Assembly: GCA_943787405.1 (NCBI GenBank)
Contig: CALSMH010000003.1
Coordinates: forward strand, 186,001 to 250,000
Direction: 5' to 3'
Origin: an uncultured Nitrosomonadaceae bacterium
GTDB lineage: Bacteria; Pseudomonadota; Gammaproteobacteria; Burkholderiales; Nitrosomonadaceae
DNA length: 64,000 nt
How positions within the stretch are numbered: the stretch's first letter is position 1; every line of letters begins with the position of its first letter. Shown here one piece after another: positions 20,891 to 30,728 of the stretch. The notes below the pieces were generated by a model. It was not told the origin of the DNA, did no database searches, and worked only from the letters and a program-made list of their open reading frames with translations. The position numbers were made by a program, and so were the translations under genes.

Positions 20891-22081
20891 TTACTCTATA
20901 ATTTTTGCTACCACCCCTGCACCAACTGTCCTGCCGCCCTCACGAATAGCAAAACGCAAACCTTCTTCGCATGCAATCGGCGCTATTAAAGTAACTGTTA
21001 CCGACACATTATCACCAGGCATTATCATTTCTGTACCTGCCGGCAACTCTACCGCACCAGTTACATCTGTAGTGCGGAAATAGAACTGCGGACGATAACC
21101 TTGAAAGAACGGAGTATGACGCCCGCCTTCTTCTTTACTCAGAACATAAATCTCAGCAGTAAATTTTGTATGTGGAGTAATAGACCCTGGCTGAGATAAT
21201 ACCTGACCACGCTCAACTTCTTCTCGCTTGGTTCCACGCAGGAGAACACCAACATTATCCCCTGCCTGACCCTGGTCTAATAATTTTCTAAACATTTCCA
21301 CACCAGTACAAACAGTCTTGGTGGTTTCTTTCAAACCAACAATCTCCAACTCTTCACCCACCTTAACAACACCGCGTTCGACTCGGCCAGTAACAACCGT
21401 ACCACGGCCAGAAATAGAAAATACATCTTCTACCGGCATAATAAAAGAACCATCTATTGCCCGTTCCGGCTCAGGAATAAAACTATCTAGTGCTGCCGCT
21501 AATTTAATTATGGAAGGCTCGCCAATATCACTCTGATCTCCCTCAAGAGCCTTCAAAGCAGAACCAACAACTATCGGGGTATCATCACCAGGAAACTGAT
21601 ACTTAGTCAATAATTCACGAACTTCCATTTCAACCAATTCTATTAATTCAGCATCATCTACCATGTCAGCTTTATTCATATAGACAACAATGTAGGGAAC
21701 ACCTACTTGTCGCGCCAGCAAAATGTGTTCCCGCGTCTGTGGCATAGGGCCATCGGCAGCAGATACAACCAAAATAGCCCCATCCATTTGCGCCGCACCA
21801 GTAATCATATTTTTGACGTAATCCGCATGCCCAGGACAATCAACATGAGCATAATGACGGGTTTCTGTTTCGTACTCGACATGAGAGGTATTGATAGTAA
21901 TTCCGCGGGCCTTCTCTTCCGGCGCAGAGTCAATCTCAGCAAAACTTCTAGATTCGCCGCCAGATTGTTTTGACATTACCATTGTGATGGCAGCAGTCAA
22001 AGTAGTCTTACCATGATCTACATGACCAATAGTACCTACATTTACATGCGGTTTCGTCCGCTCAAATTTACTTTTTGACAT
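20891..22081 (-). CDS. tuf: Elongation factor Tu
   Basis: GTPase delivering aminoacyl-tRNA to the ribosome, 396 residues. G1 motif GHVDHGKT, G3 DCPGHAD, and G4 NKAD (where many EF-Tu proteins have NKCD). The effector region ERARGITI-like is read here as EKARGITI. The two C-terminal beta-barrel domains are complete. Lies between fusA and rpsJ; only one tuf copy is in the window, while many proteobacteria carry a second elsewhere. Confidence 0.99.
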   Translation of the reverse strand: MSKSKFERTKPHVNVGTIGHVDHGKTTLTAAITMVMSKQSGGESRSFAEIDSAPEEKARGITINTSHVEYETETRHYAHVDCPGHADYVKNMITGAAQMDGAILVVSAADGPMPQTREHILLARQVGVPYIVVYMNKADMVDDAELIELVEMEVRELLTKYQFPGDDTPIVVGSALKALEGDQSDIGEPSIIKLAAALDSFIPEPERAIDGSFIMPVEDVFSISGRGTVVTGRVERGVVKVGEELEIVGLKETTKTVCTGVEMFRKLLDQGQAGDNVGVLLRGTKREEVERGQVLSQPGSITPHTKFTAEIYVLSKEEGGRHTPFFQGYRPQFYFRTTDVTGAVELPAGTEMIMPGDNVSVTVTLIAPIACEEGLRFAIREGGRTVGAGVVAKIIE

Positions 22082-22110
22082 AATCCTTTCCTTTTCTTAA
22101 CAATCGACTA

Positions 22111-24201
22111 TTATTTTTTATTAATAATGGCCTCAGCTACATTCTTTGGAGCCTCTGAATAGTGCTTAAATTCCATAGTGTATGTAGCACGCCCCTGCGT
22201 TGCCGAACGAAGAGATGTAGAGTAACCAAACATCTCTGCCAACGGAACCTCCGCAGTCACCACCTTAAGCCCAGGAAGATCCGCCATACCTTGAATCATT
22301 CCCCGACGGGAAGATAAATCACCTACCACGTTACCCATATAATCTTCTGGAGTTTCCACCTCTACAGCCATCATTGGTTCAAGCAGAACCGGGCTAGCCT
22401 GTCTCATGCCATCCTTAAATGCCATTGATGCAGCCATTTTAAATGCATTTTCATTTGAATCCACGTCATGGTAAGAGCCATCGTATAGTGTTACCTTAAC
22501 ATCCACCACAGGAAATCCTGCAAGCACACCATTAGGTAAAGTATCTTTTAGACCTTTTTCAACTGCCGGAATATATTCACGAGGAACCGCTCCACCTTTA
22601 ATTAGATCAATAAATTCAAATCCTTTTCCCGTCTCATTTGGCTCCATTTTTAACCAAACATGCCCATATTGACCACGACCTCCAGACTGCTTCACAAATT
22701 TACCTTCAACTTCAATCATTTTCCTAATTGCCTCACGGTAAGCTACTTGTGGCGCCCCCACGTTTGCCTCCACGCTAAATTCTCGCCTCATTCGATCAAC
22801 AATAATTTCTAAATGAAGTTCGCCCATTCCAGATATGATGGTTTGAGCAGACTCTTGATCCGTACGCACTCGAAAAGAAGGATCTTCCTGCGCCAATCTA
22901 TTTAGAGCAAGACCCATTTTCTCTTGATCCATTTTAGTTTTAGGCTCTACAGCAACATGAATTACAGGCTCAGGAAATTCCATTTTCTCTAGCGTGATAG
23001 ATTTTGTTGGATCACACAAAGTATCCCCTGTAACAGCCTCTTTCAGGCCAACCGCTGCTGCAATATCCCCTGCACGCACCTCTTTAATTTCATCACGCTG
23101 GTTTGCGTGCATTTGCAACAAACGTCCAATTCTTTCTTTCTTCCCTTTAATAGGGTTGTAAATCGTATCTCCAGTAGTAACCACACCAGAATAAACCCGG
23201 AAAAATATTAATTGACCAACAAACGGATCCGTCGCGATCTTAAATGCCAAACCAGAGAAGGGCTCCTTGTCATTAGCTAACCGCTCCTCCATTTCACCAT
23301 TCTCTTTTTCCCCTGTAACAGCTTTAATATCTACTGGTGACGGCATATAATCAATCACCCCGTCCAACATAGCCTGAACGCCTTTATTTTTAAAAGCAGT
23401 CCCACATAACATTGGCACTATTTCATTATTGATGGTCCGAATTCTCAGCCCTTTTTTAGTATCTTCAATAGACAAATTGCCTTCTTCAATATACTTATTC
23501 ATCAACTCTTCATTCGCTTCTGCAGCAGTCTCGAGCATTTTTTCACGCCAACTCTTTGCATCTTCTAATAAATTATCAGGAATTTCACGCTCCTCGAACT
23601 TCGTTCCACGAGTCTCCTCATCCCAATAAATAGCCTTCATCTTAACTAAATCAATAACACCTTCAAAATTATCTTCAGCTCCAATCGGAAGCTGCAATGG
23701 CACTGGGTTCGCCTTTAGACGCGTTTTCATTTGCTCATAAACACGCATGAAATTAGCACCCGCTCTATCCATTTTATTAATGAATGCAAGACGTGGAACT
23801 TGGTACTTATTAGCCTGGCGCCAAACAGTTTCTGTTTGAGGCTGAACCCCACCAACCGCACAGAAAACAGTACAAGCTCCATCCAGCACACGCAATGAAC
23901 GCTCTACTTCAATAGTAAAATCTACGTGCCCCGGCGTGTCAATAATATTTATACGATGTGCAGAATAATCATTATTCATTCCACTCCAGAAGCATGTAGT
24001 TGCAGCTGAAGTAATTGTAATGCCCCGCTCTTGCTCTTGCTCCATCCAGTCCATTACCGCAGCACCGTCATGTACCTCGCCAATTTTATGGGAAATGCCT
24101 GTATAGAATAAAATACGCTCAGTAGTCGTAGTTTTTCCAGCATCTATATGCGCCATAACTCCGATATTTCGATATTGCTCAATTGGTGTTTTTCTTGACA
24201 C
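22111..24201 (-). CDS. fusA: Elongation factor G
   Basis: Translocase GTPase, 696 residues, the usual length for bacterial EF-G1. G1 motif [24 protein letters not shown] effector region, [16 protein letters not shown], and the domain IV region [11 protein letters not shown]. Located between rpsG and tuf in the str operon. Confidence 0.99.
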   Translation of the reverse strand: MSRKTPIEQYRNIGVMAHIDAGKTTTTERILFYTGISHKIGEVHDGAAVMDWMEQEQERGITITSAATTCFWSGMNNDYSAHRINIIDTPGHVDFTIEVERSLRVLDGACTVFCAVGGVQPQTETVWRQANKYQVPRLAFINKMDRAGANFMRVYEQMKTRLKANPVPLQLPIGAEDNFEGVIDLVKMKAIYWDEETRGTKFEEREIPDNLLEDAKSWREKMLETAAEANEELMNKYIEEGNLSIEDTKKGLRIRTINNEIVPMLCGTAFKNKGVQAMLDGVIDYMPSPVDIKAVTGEKENGEMEERLANDKEPFSGLAFKIATDPFVGQLIFFRVYSGVVTTGDTIYNPIKGKKERIGRLLQMHANQRDEIKEVRAGDIAAAVGLKEAVTGDTLCDPTKSITLEKMEFPEPVIHVAVEPKTKMDQEKMGLALNRLAQEDPSFRVRTDQESAQTIISGMGELHLEIIVDRMRREFSVEANVGAPQVAYREAIRKMIEVEGKFVKQSGGRGQYGHVWLKMEPNETGKGFEFIDLIKGGAVPREYIPAVEKGLKDTLPNGVLAGFPVVDVKVTLYDGSYHDVDSNENAFKMAASMAFKDGMRQASPVLLEPMMAVEVETPEDYMGNVVGDLSSRRGMIQGMADLPGLKVVTAEVPLAEMFGYSTSLRSATQGRATYTMEFKHYSEAPKNVAEAIINKK

Positions 24202-24277
24202 GGTATATTAACCTTAATATTCGATCTGATTTACTATAAATAACGCACAAACTAAATTAAAAACCTGAAAATTAACT

Positions 24278-24748
24278 TTAGAATCGGTAATGTGCAAACG
24301 CTTTATTTGAATCCGCCATACGGTGAACTTCTTCTCTTTTTTTAACTGCCCCACCACGACCCTCCGCGGCTTCAGACAATTCCCCGGCAAGACGAGCCCC
24401 CATTGACTTCTCACTTCTCTTTCGTGCAGCTTCGCGCAACCATCTCATAGCTAATGCATTTCGACGAACCGACCTAACTTCTACTGGCACCTGATAATTA
24501 GCCCCACCTACACGCCGGCTCTTTACTTCCACCATTGGACGAACATTAGACAATGCCTGCACAAACACCTCTATCGGGTCTTTACCAGTCTTCTTCTCAA
24601 TTTGACTCATAGCACCATAAATAATCCGTTCTGCAACAGATTTCTTTCCGCCTGTCATCAGAACATTTACGAACTTTGAAATCTCTGTATTGTGATATTT
24701 TGGATCCGGCAAAATATCACGCTTTGGAACTTCTCTCCTTCTTGGCAT
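24278..24748 (-). CDS. rpsG: 30S ribosomal protein S7
   Basis: Head-nucleating 16S rRNA binder, 156 residues. [18 protein letters not shown] is the family start and [20 protein letters not shown] the core signature. In enterobacteria S7 is the str-operon repressor acting at the S12-S7 spacer; the spacer here is 99 bases. Confidence 0.98.
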   Translation of the reverse strand: MPRRREVPKRDILPDPKYHNTEISKFVNVLMTGGKKSVAERIIYGAMSQIEKKTGKDPIEVFVQALSNVRPMVEVKSRRVGGANYQVPVEVRSVRRNALAMRWLREAARKRSEKSMGARLAGELSEAAEGRGGAVKKREEVHRMADSNKAFAHYRF

Positions 24749-24847
24749 TCTTTAACCTCAGTTTAGATATATACTTTAATATCTATATATGTATTTATTT
24801 ATGTTTTTTTAAAACAACATCTAACAGCTAACTTAAATTACGCTCAC

Positions 24848-25225
24848 TCAAGCTGCCTTTGGTTTCTTTGAACCATATTTTGAACGCGCCTGCCTTCGAT
24901 CTTTTACTCCAGCAGTATCAAGACTTCCACGTACCGTATGATAACGAACACCAGGCAGATCTTTAACTCGGCCACCACGTATTAATACCACCGAATGCTC
25001 CTGCAAATTATGCCCCTCTCCGCCAATGTAACTAGAAACCTCAAATCCATTTGTTAGGCGAACTCTAGCCACTTTACGTAAAGCTGAATTTGGCTTTTTT
25101 GGTGTAGTAGTATAAACACGAGTACAAACCCCTCTTTTTTGGGGGCTATTCCCTAGCGCAGGAACCTTACTTTTTACATGCCTTGCTAAGCGAGGCTTAC
25201 GCACTAATTGACTAATTGTTGGCAT
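24848..25225 (-). CDS. rpsL: 30S ribosomal protein S12
   Basis: Decoding-centre protein, 125 residues. [18 protein letters not shown] and [12 protein letters not shown] are intact; the lysines commonly altered in streptomycin-resistant mutants are wild type. First gene of the str operon. In many proteobacteria rpoC lies directly upstream, but here the neighbour is pyrF and the gene has its own promoter and a hairpin-bearing leader. Confidence 0.99.
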   Translation of the reverse strand: MPTISQLVRKPRLARHVKSKVPALGNSPQKRGVCTRVYTTTPKKPNSALRKVARVRLTNGFEVSSYIGGEGHNLQEHSVVLIRGGRVKDLPGVRYHTVRGSLDTAGVKDRRQARSKYGSKKPKAA

Positions 25226-25248
25226 TGCAACTCCGCATTACAGCTCCA

Positions 25249-25295
25249 TTAAAAAAATAAAGTGGCGATTCTCGCCACCCGGCGATTCTCGCCAC
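25249..25295 (-). promoter_or_regulatory. Candidate attenuator in the rpsL (str operon) leader
   Basis: The 15-base unit GGCGATTCTCGCCAC occurs twice (25264-25278 and 25281-25295). On the minus strand the copy nearer rpsL forms a hairpin with a 7-base-pair stem (GTGGCGA/TCGCCAC, loop GAA), directly followed by TTTATTTTTTT, the form of an intrinsic terminator. The other copy can form its own hairpin or pair with the first, giving mutually exclusive structures. It lies between the promoter and the rpsL start, so it would act inside the leader. Attenuation is inferred; it might simply end an upstream transcript. Confidence 0.55.
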
Positions 25296-25383
25296 TCTAC
25301 TCATATAAGACGTAATTCGTCCCCAGTTTCGTCTATTCTTTCACCTGCCACGATCATTATCTCAGCGACTAGATTAACCACTG

Positions 25384-25412
25384 ATTTTATTGGGTTTGAC
25401 GCACCATGTCAA
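25384..25412 (-). promoter_or_regulatory. Strong sigma70-like promoter of the str operon
   Basis: Minus strand: consensus TTGACA (25407-25412), a 17-base spacer and TAAAAT (25384-25389). The -35 box overlaps an inverted repeat TTGAC-N7-GTCAA that could be an operator. It would give a leader of about 150 bases containing the duplicated hairpins. The remainder of 25226-25469 holds nothing else I recognise. Confidence 0.8.
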
Positions 25413-25469
25413 GCTTATAAGCGCAGTTTGATTGATATAAACACACTAAAATAAGGCGTTTCCTAATAA

Positions 25470-26174
25470 TTAATTTGCAGCCAACTGCTCTTCAATTTCC
25501 TTATTCAAATGCTGCAACATTAACAGCGGATCTTCTGCCCGGGAAATAGGCCTGCCTATAACCAAATAATCAGCACCATTTTGTATTGCCATCTGCGGGG
25601 TTGTTATCCGACTCTGATCGTCAGTCATAGCATCAATTGGACGAATTCCAGGGGTGACTAAACAAAAATTGTCACCCATCTCCTTCCTAAGCTGCCCAGA
25701 CTCTAATGCAGAGCACACTACCCCGTCTAACCCACAACTATGCGCTAAATTGGCTAAATTCTGCACCACATTTCCAGGCTCATTATTTAAGCCAATACTC
25801 TCTATATCATCTGATCCCATACTTGTAAGCAATGTTACTGCAACAAGTTTAGTCCCACCTAGTGGCAGCACCTCTCTTGCTGCAGAAAGCATCTTCCTAC
25901 CGCCTAAAGCATGTACGTTTATCATCCACACACCTAGATCAGCTGCCACTCTACATGCGCTTGCTACTGTATTTGGAATATCGTGGAACTTTAAATCAAG
26001 AAAGACCTCAAACCCTTTTTTTCTAAATACTTTCACTATCTCTGGACCAGCAGCAGTAAAAAGCTCTTTTCCTATTTTTACTCGGCATAACATTGGATCA
26101 AGTTTGCTTGCTAGATTTAATGCCTGTTCTTTACTTGAGAAATCAAGTGCAACAATAATACGCGGATCGTTCAT
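25470..26174 (-). CDS. pyrF: Orotidine 5'-phosphate decarboxylase
   Basis: Last step of UMP synthesis. A 234-residue TIM-barrel enzyme with the catalytic Asp-Lys-Asp array in the DLKFHDIPNT segment and the phosphate-binding region LVTPGIRP to YLVIGRPI. The minus-strand ATG follows GGGAAATATT. In many proteobacteria lapA and lapB separate pyrF from ihfB; here they are absent and a 240-base gap with a terminator lies between. Confidence 0.97.
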   Translation of the reverse strand: MNDPRIIVALDFSSKEQALNLASKLDPMLCRVKIGKELFTAAGPEIVKVFRKKGFEVFLDLKFHDIPNTVASACRVAADLGVWMINVHALGGRKMLSAAREVLPLGGTKLVAVTLLTSMGSDDIESIGLNNEPGNVVQNLANLAHSCGLDGVVCSALESGQLRKEMGDNFCLVTPGIRPIDAMTDDQSRITTPQMAIQNGADYLVIGRPISRAEDPLLMLQHLNKEIEEQLAAN

Positions 26175-26352
26175 ATAATATTTCCCATTTACTCAATTAT
26201 GATAAAGATTTAATTATTTTAATTGCGCTCATAAAATTCATTACTTAACCATGCAATCTTTTGTCTTCATAATTCCCATCTTATTTTGAATATAATAATT
26301 CTAAGCCTCTCCCGTTTAAGAGCTTTCCCTACACAAAATGAAACACTAAACT

Positions 26353-26390
26353 AAAAAAACGGCATGATAACAATATCATGCCGTTTTTTT
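26353..26390 (-). terminator. Terminator after ihfB
   Basis: A near-perfect inverted repeat: seven A, then CGGCATGATA, a short loop, TATCATGCCG, then seven T. It lies 23 bases beyond the ihfB stop, closing the aroA-cmk-rpsA-ihfB group. The flanking A and T runs make it capable of acting in both directions. Confidence 0.9.
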
Positions 26391-26412
26391 AATTTTAAAC
26401 CCTATAAATTTT

Positions 26413-26697
26413 TCAGGCCTTATAGTCAACTCTCTCTCTCATTTCTTTACCAGCTTTAAAATGAGGCACGTATTTCTCAGCTACATTCACTTGTTCGCCA
26501 GATTTTGGGTTGCGTCCTATACGAGGAGGACGATAATTCAAGTCAAAGCTTCCAAATCCCCTTATCTCGATACGCTGCCCCTTGGACAAGCTTTCCACCA
26601 TAGCATCTAATATCGTCTTAACTGCAAGCTCTGCATCCTTAGCTACTAACTGTGGATAACGGGCCGCTAGACTAGAGATCAATTCAGATTTAGTCAT
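26413..26697 (-). CDS. ihfB: Integration host factor, beta subunit
   Basis: A 94-residue HU/IHF-family DNA-bending protein. The beta-subunit pattern [11 protein letters not shown] and the DNA-clamp arm [13 protein letters not shown] (about residues 55-67, with the intercalating proline) are visible. Eleven bases downstream of rpsA, the standard proteobacterial arrangement. Confidence 0.96.
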   Translation of the reverse strand: MTKSELISSLAARYPQLVAKDAELAVKTILDAMVESLSKGQRIEIRGFGSFDLNYRPPRIGRNPKSGEQVNVAEKYVPHFKAGKEMRERVDYKA

Positions 26698-26708
26698 GTA
26701 AATATCCT

Positions 26709-28481
26709 TTATTCTTCTTCAGTTTTTTTTGTATCCATCTTAGCTTTAAGCAAAGCACCCAAACTTGTGGTTCCAGCATTATCTGGTGATTCAGTTGCAA
26801 CTTTTTTAATTGCATGAGACTCTTCCGCCAAATCTTTAGCTTTTATAGAAAGATTTATGCCGCGATTTTTACGATCCACATTAATAATCATCACTTCAAC
26901 GGCATCACCCTCTTTTAAGTGAGTGCGAATATCTTCTACACGATCCCGCGATATTTCAGATGCCCTCAAATAACCCTCTACATCATTATCTAATGAGATT
27001 ACCGATCCCTTAGCGTCAATTGATTTAACTGTACCCTTAACGATGCTGTTTTTATCATTTACAGAAATGAAGCTACCAAATGGATCCCCTTCCATTTGTT
27101 TAATTCCGAGCGAAATACGTTCACGCTCAACATCAATAGACAAGACCATCGCCTCTACCTCATCGCCCTTCTTGTATTTACGTACCGCATCTTCACCTGA
27201 ATGAGTCCAAGAAAGGTCCGACAAGTGCACCAATCCATCAATGCCGCCCTGCAGCCCGATAAATACACCAAAATCTGTTATGGACTTAATTTGCCCACTT
27301 ACTTTATCATTCTTATTGTGATCCACAGCAAAGTCGTCCCAAGGATTACTCTTGCACTGCTTCATGCCCAGCGAGATTCGGCGACGCGCTTCGTCTATTT
27401 CAAGAATCATTATCTCAACTTCATCACCTAGTTGCACCATTTTTGAAGGATATACATTCTTATTAGTCCAATCCATCTCTGACACATGCACCAATCCCTC
27501 TATTCCCTGCTCAATCTCAACGAATGCACCGTAGTCAGTTAAATTACTTACCTTCCCAAACAAACGAGTGCTTTGTGGATAACGCCTTGAAAGTCCAACC
27601 CACGGATCCTCATTAAGCTGCTTCATCCCCAAAGAAACTCTATTCTTTTCCTGATCAAATTTAAGTATCTTAGCTTCAACTTCTTCGCCCACACTAATCA
27701 TCTCAGAAGGATGTTTTACCCTCCTCCATGCAAGATCAGTAATATGCAACAGCCCATCTATACCACCCAAATCTACAAATGCCCCATAATCAGTAATATT
27801 CTTAACAATCCCCTTGACTACCGCCCCTTCCTTCAAATTCTCCAGCAATGATTGCCTATCAGCACCCTGACTTTCCTCTAATACTGCACGGCGAGAAACA
27901 ACTACATTGTTACGCTTCCGATCAAGCTTTATTACCTTAAACTCCATTTCTTTATTTTCATATGGAGTAGTATCTTTAACCGGCCGAATATCTACCAATG
28001 AACCAGGCAAAAAAGCTCGAATACCATTTATCATTGCAGTAAGACCACCTTTAACCTTACCGCTCACCATTCCACATACAATAGTACCGCTTTCCATAGC
28101 CGCCTCTAAATCGTGCCAAGCGGTTAATCTCTTAGCCTTATCTCGTGATAATCTTGTCTCACCATGACCATCCTCAAGCGCCTCAATAGCAACGCTTACA
28201 AAGTCTCCAGGCTTAACTTCAATCTCACCCTTATCATTCTTGAATTCTTCAACGGGTATAAAACTTTCAGATTTTAATCCTGCATTAACTATGACGACAT
28301 TAAAGTCAACTTGTACAATCTCAGCAGTAATCAGTTCGCCTATACGCATTTCCTGACGAGCAAGACTTTCCTCAAATAATGCCGCAAAACTTTCTGATGA
28401 GTCAGCTACAAGGGAACTATCAATTACGGGGGAATTTTCAGTTACGGGGGAATTATCAGTTACGGGGGAAACAGCAGTCAT
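26709..28481 (-). CDS. rpsA: 30S ribosomal protein S1
   Basis: mRNA-unfolding protein with six S1 OB-fold repeats; examples are [37 protein letters not shown] and [19 protein letters not shown]. The ATG at 28481, with CAGG nine bases ahead, gives 590 residues; an upstream in-frame start would add ten residues with no family support. It is still about 20-30 longer than usual because of an N-terminal repeat region ([18 protein letters not shown]). Lies between cmk and ihfB. Confidence 0.96.
   Translation of the reverse strand: MTAVSPVTDNSPVTENSPVIDSSLVADSSESFAALFEESLARQEMRIGELITAEIVQVDFNVVIVNAGLKSESFIPVEEFKNDKGEIEVKPGDFVSVAIEALEDGHGETRLSRDKAKRLTAWHDLEAAMESGTIVCGMVSGKVKGGLTAMINGIRAFLPGSLVDIRPVKDTTPYENKEMEFKVIKLDRKRNNVVVSRRAVLEESQGADRQSLLENLKEGAVVKGIVKNITDYGAFVDLGGIDGLLHITDLAWRRVKHPSEMISVGEEVEAKILKFDQEKNRVSLGMKQLNEDPWVGLSRRYPQSTRLFGKVSNLTDYGAFVEIEQGIEGLVHVSEMDWTNKNVYPSKMVQLGDEVEIMILEIDEARRRISLGMKQCKSNPWDDFAVDHNKNDKVSGQIKSITDFGVFIGLQGGIDGLVHLSDLSWTHSGEDAVRKYKKGDEVEAMVLSIDVERERISLGIKQMEGDPFGSFISVNDKNSIVKGTVKSIDAKGSVISLDNDVEGYLRASEISRDRVEDIRTHLKEGDAVEVMIINVDRKNRGINLSIKAKDLAEESHAIKKVATESPDNAGTTSLGALLKAKMDTKKTEEE
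28422..28470. repeat. 18-bp tandem repeat in the 5' end of rpsA
   Basis: About 2.7 copies of an 18-base unit built on TTACGGGGGAATT, encoding the hexapeptide SPVTxN. The copies are nearly identical at the DNA level, which implies recent duplication within an otherwise conserved gene. Confidence 0.9.
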
Positions 28482-28637
28482 TGTAAAAAACCTGTTTGTA
28501 ATCACGTGCAAATAAATATCTGCAGGTTCTGGTAAGTTAATAAAATTATTTGGCTAAATTTAAACCAAATATACTGGTGCGAGGAGTAGTCTCTCGCATC
28601 TTCATAATCAAGACAATACTTAAAAAATGAGATTATA

Positions 28638-29315
28638 TCAGATACTTTTAATACTAATTTCGGAATACTGTTCTAATATTTTATTTACAACCTCAGTAAT
28701 ACCTAACAAGGTTGTATCAATAAAACTCGAATCCTTGCTCTGCTTTAATGGCGCAAAGACACGAATACTATCACGCCTATCACGCTCCTCAATGTCTCTC
28801 AAAATCGTATTAATATTAACACCTTCCCCTTTTTCCATCAACTGTTTATAACGACGTTTCGCACGCACTTCGGCGGTAGCAGTAAGAAAAACCTTTAGCG
28901 CAGCATCAGGAAATACTACAGAACACATGTCACGCCCATCAGCTACTAATCCAGGGCCTTTACGAAATGCGCGCTGACGATCCAGTAAAGCCTCTCTTAA
29001 CCTTGAATGTGCAGCAATCTTAGAGGCCCCATTACCATATATTTCTTGGCGAATTAAATCTGTAACCTCCTCGATCCCAAGCTGAATCTTTCTACCTGTA
29101 AATGTAACGTCAAGGTTCTGAGCTATATTCTCAAGCGCTTTCTCATCATTTAAATCGATTCCTATTCGTATTGCCTTTAACGCCACTAATCTATAGAGCG
29201 AGCCACTATCTAAATATTGAAATCCAAGATTTTCTGATACAAGTTGAGCAACCGTACCCTTGCCAGATGCAGACGGCCCATCAATCGCAATTACTGGTAT
29301 ACTATTAATATTCAT
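28638..29315 (-). CDS. cmk: Cytidylate kinase
   Basis: Phosphorylates CMP and dCMP. 225 residues with the P-loop DGPSASGKGT (about 12-21) and the DGRDMCSVVFPDA motif of the family. Lies between aroA and rpsA, the conserved order; the 156-base gap to rpsA probably carries the rpsA promoter and leader. Confidence 0.97.
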   Translation of the reverse strand: MNINSIPVIAIDGPSASGKGTVAQLVSENLGFQYLDSGSLYRLVALKAIRIGIDLNDEKALENIAQNLDVTFTGRKIQLGIEEVTDLIRQEIYGNGASKIAAHSRLREALLDRQRAFRKGPGLVADGRDMCSVVFPDAALKVFLTATAEVRAKRRYKQLMEKGEGVNINTILRDIEERDRRDSIRVFAPLKQSKDSSFIDTTLLGITEVVNKILEQYSEISIKSI

Positions 29316-29360
29316 GGATAATTTTAATGCCCTTCTAATTTAATAGAAATTTATGTAAAT

Positions 29361-30653
29361 TTAATATTTTACTATTTTGGCAAATTCAGCGAAATAATTA
29401 GGGAAAGTTTTAGACACGCAGGCAGGATCATTTATACGTACCGGCGCGCCTAATGACACCAATGAGAAGCACATCGCCATTCGGTGATCATTGTAGGTAT
29501 TAATGGCGACAAGTGGAGATATAATTCCATCAGTTGGTGGAGTAATTCGTAAAAAATCTGCCCCCTCATCAACCGCTGCACCTAATTTACGCAGTTCCGT
29601 CGCCATGGCGTAAAGGCGATCAGTTTCTTTGACCTTCCAACTCGCTATATTTTTAAGCATAGTTACTCCATCGGCGAATAAAGCAACTACTGCAAGAGTC
29701 ATAGCAGCATCGGGAATATGGTTACAATCAATATTAATTGCTGCAAGGCATCCGGATTTCGGTGGCCGCACTTCAATCCAATTATCACCTTGTAAAATAC
29801 ATGCCCCCATCTCCTCCAATGCCTTAATAAAAAGAACATCCCCCTGCAAACTATTACGACCTATACCCTCAACCTTGACTGCTCCACCGCTGATAGCTCC
29901 AGCAGCAAGAAAATAAGATGCTGAAGACGCATCACCTTCAACAAATACTTCACCAGGGCTAATATAATTAAGGCCGTTATTGGACACAAAGTGTCGCAGC
30001 CCAGTCTGTTCTATTTCTACGCCAAAACGCGACATCAACCCCAATGTTAAATCTATGTATGGCTGTGAAATTAATTCCCCTATAACCTCAATAGTTAACT
30101 TTCCACCAATTAATGGTGAGGCAATCAATAAGCTGGTTAGATATTGACTTGACACATTACCCCTGACGGACAATAAATCCGCCTGAATTTTAGCAGCCTT
30201 TATTTCTAACGGTGGAAATCCATCATTTCCCAGATAGGTAATATCTGCACCAACCTGTCTAAGTGCATCCACCAGATCCCTCACGGGGCGTTCATACATG
30301 CGTGATATGCCATACAAACGATAGTAACCTTGCGCCAATGACAACACAGCTGTTAAGGGGCGGTAAGCCGTCCCAGCATTTTCCAGGAATAAATCTGCTT
30401 CTCGTATTGGAAATTTACCACCTATACCCTGTACAAAATAATCATTTTCATCAGTTTTACTAATAGATACCCCAAGCACTTTAAGTGCATTTAGCATACA
30501 TATCGTATCATCGGCAACAAGTACATCACGCACATGTGTACCGCCACTTGCTAGCGCCGCAAGAAGCAAAACACGGTTAGATATACTCTTCGAACCCGGC
30601 AATCGAACCGTACCCTTCACTTCCTTAACAGCATGGAGATCGAGAAATTTCAC
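29361..30653 (-). CDS. aroA: 5-enolpyruvylshikimate-3-phosphate synthase
   Basis: Sixth step of the shikimate pathway. 430 residues, a two-domain enzyme with [10 protein letters not shown] (about 18-27) and [11 protein letters not shown] (about 92-102), the class I, glyphosate-sensitive-type motif with Gly and Pro-free loop. In many betaproteobacteria pheA, hisC and tyrA precede it; here an unrelated lipoprotein gene does. Confidence 0.97.
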   Translation of the reverse strand: MKFLDLHAVKEVKGTVRLPGSKSISNRVLLLAALASGGTHVRDVLVADDTICMLNALKVLGVSISKTDENDYFVQGIGGKFPIREADLFLENAGTAYRPLTAVLSLAQGYYRLYGISRMYERPVRDLVDALRQVGADITYLGNDGFPPLEIKAAKIQADLLSVRGNVSSQYLTSLLIASPLIGGKLTIEVIGELISQPYIDLTLGLMSRFGVEIEQTGLRHFVSNNGLNYISPGEVFVEGDASSASYFLAAGAISGGAVKVEGIGRNSLQGDVLFIKALEEMGACILQGDNWIEVRPPKSGCLAAINIDCNHIPDAAMTLAVVALFADGVTMLKNIASWKVKETDRLYAMATELRKLGAAVDEGADFLRITPPTDGIISPLVAINTYNDHRMAMCFSLVSLGAPVRINDPACVSKTFPNYFAEFAKIVKY

Positions 30654-30728
30654 ATTATGCCTTGGGACCGATACTCACAAGCAAACCTCCTGTTTTTTGA
30701 AACTCAATACACGAGCAATTATCAGAGA

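Noticed and set aside
25262-25295. Two-copy repeat as a CRISPR or mobile-element remnant
   Set aside because: Only two adjacent copies with no spacers; it folds as hairpins and sits in the rpsL leader.
25654-26178. 174-codon forward ORF opposite pyrF
   Set aside because: Antisense shadow of a clear pyrF; low-complexity Ser/Thr/Pro content typical of the opposite strand.
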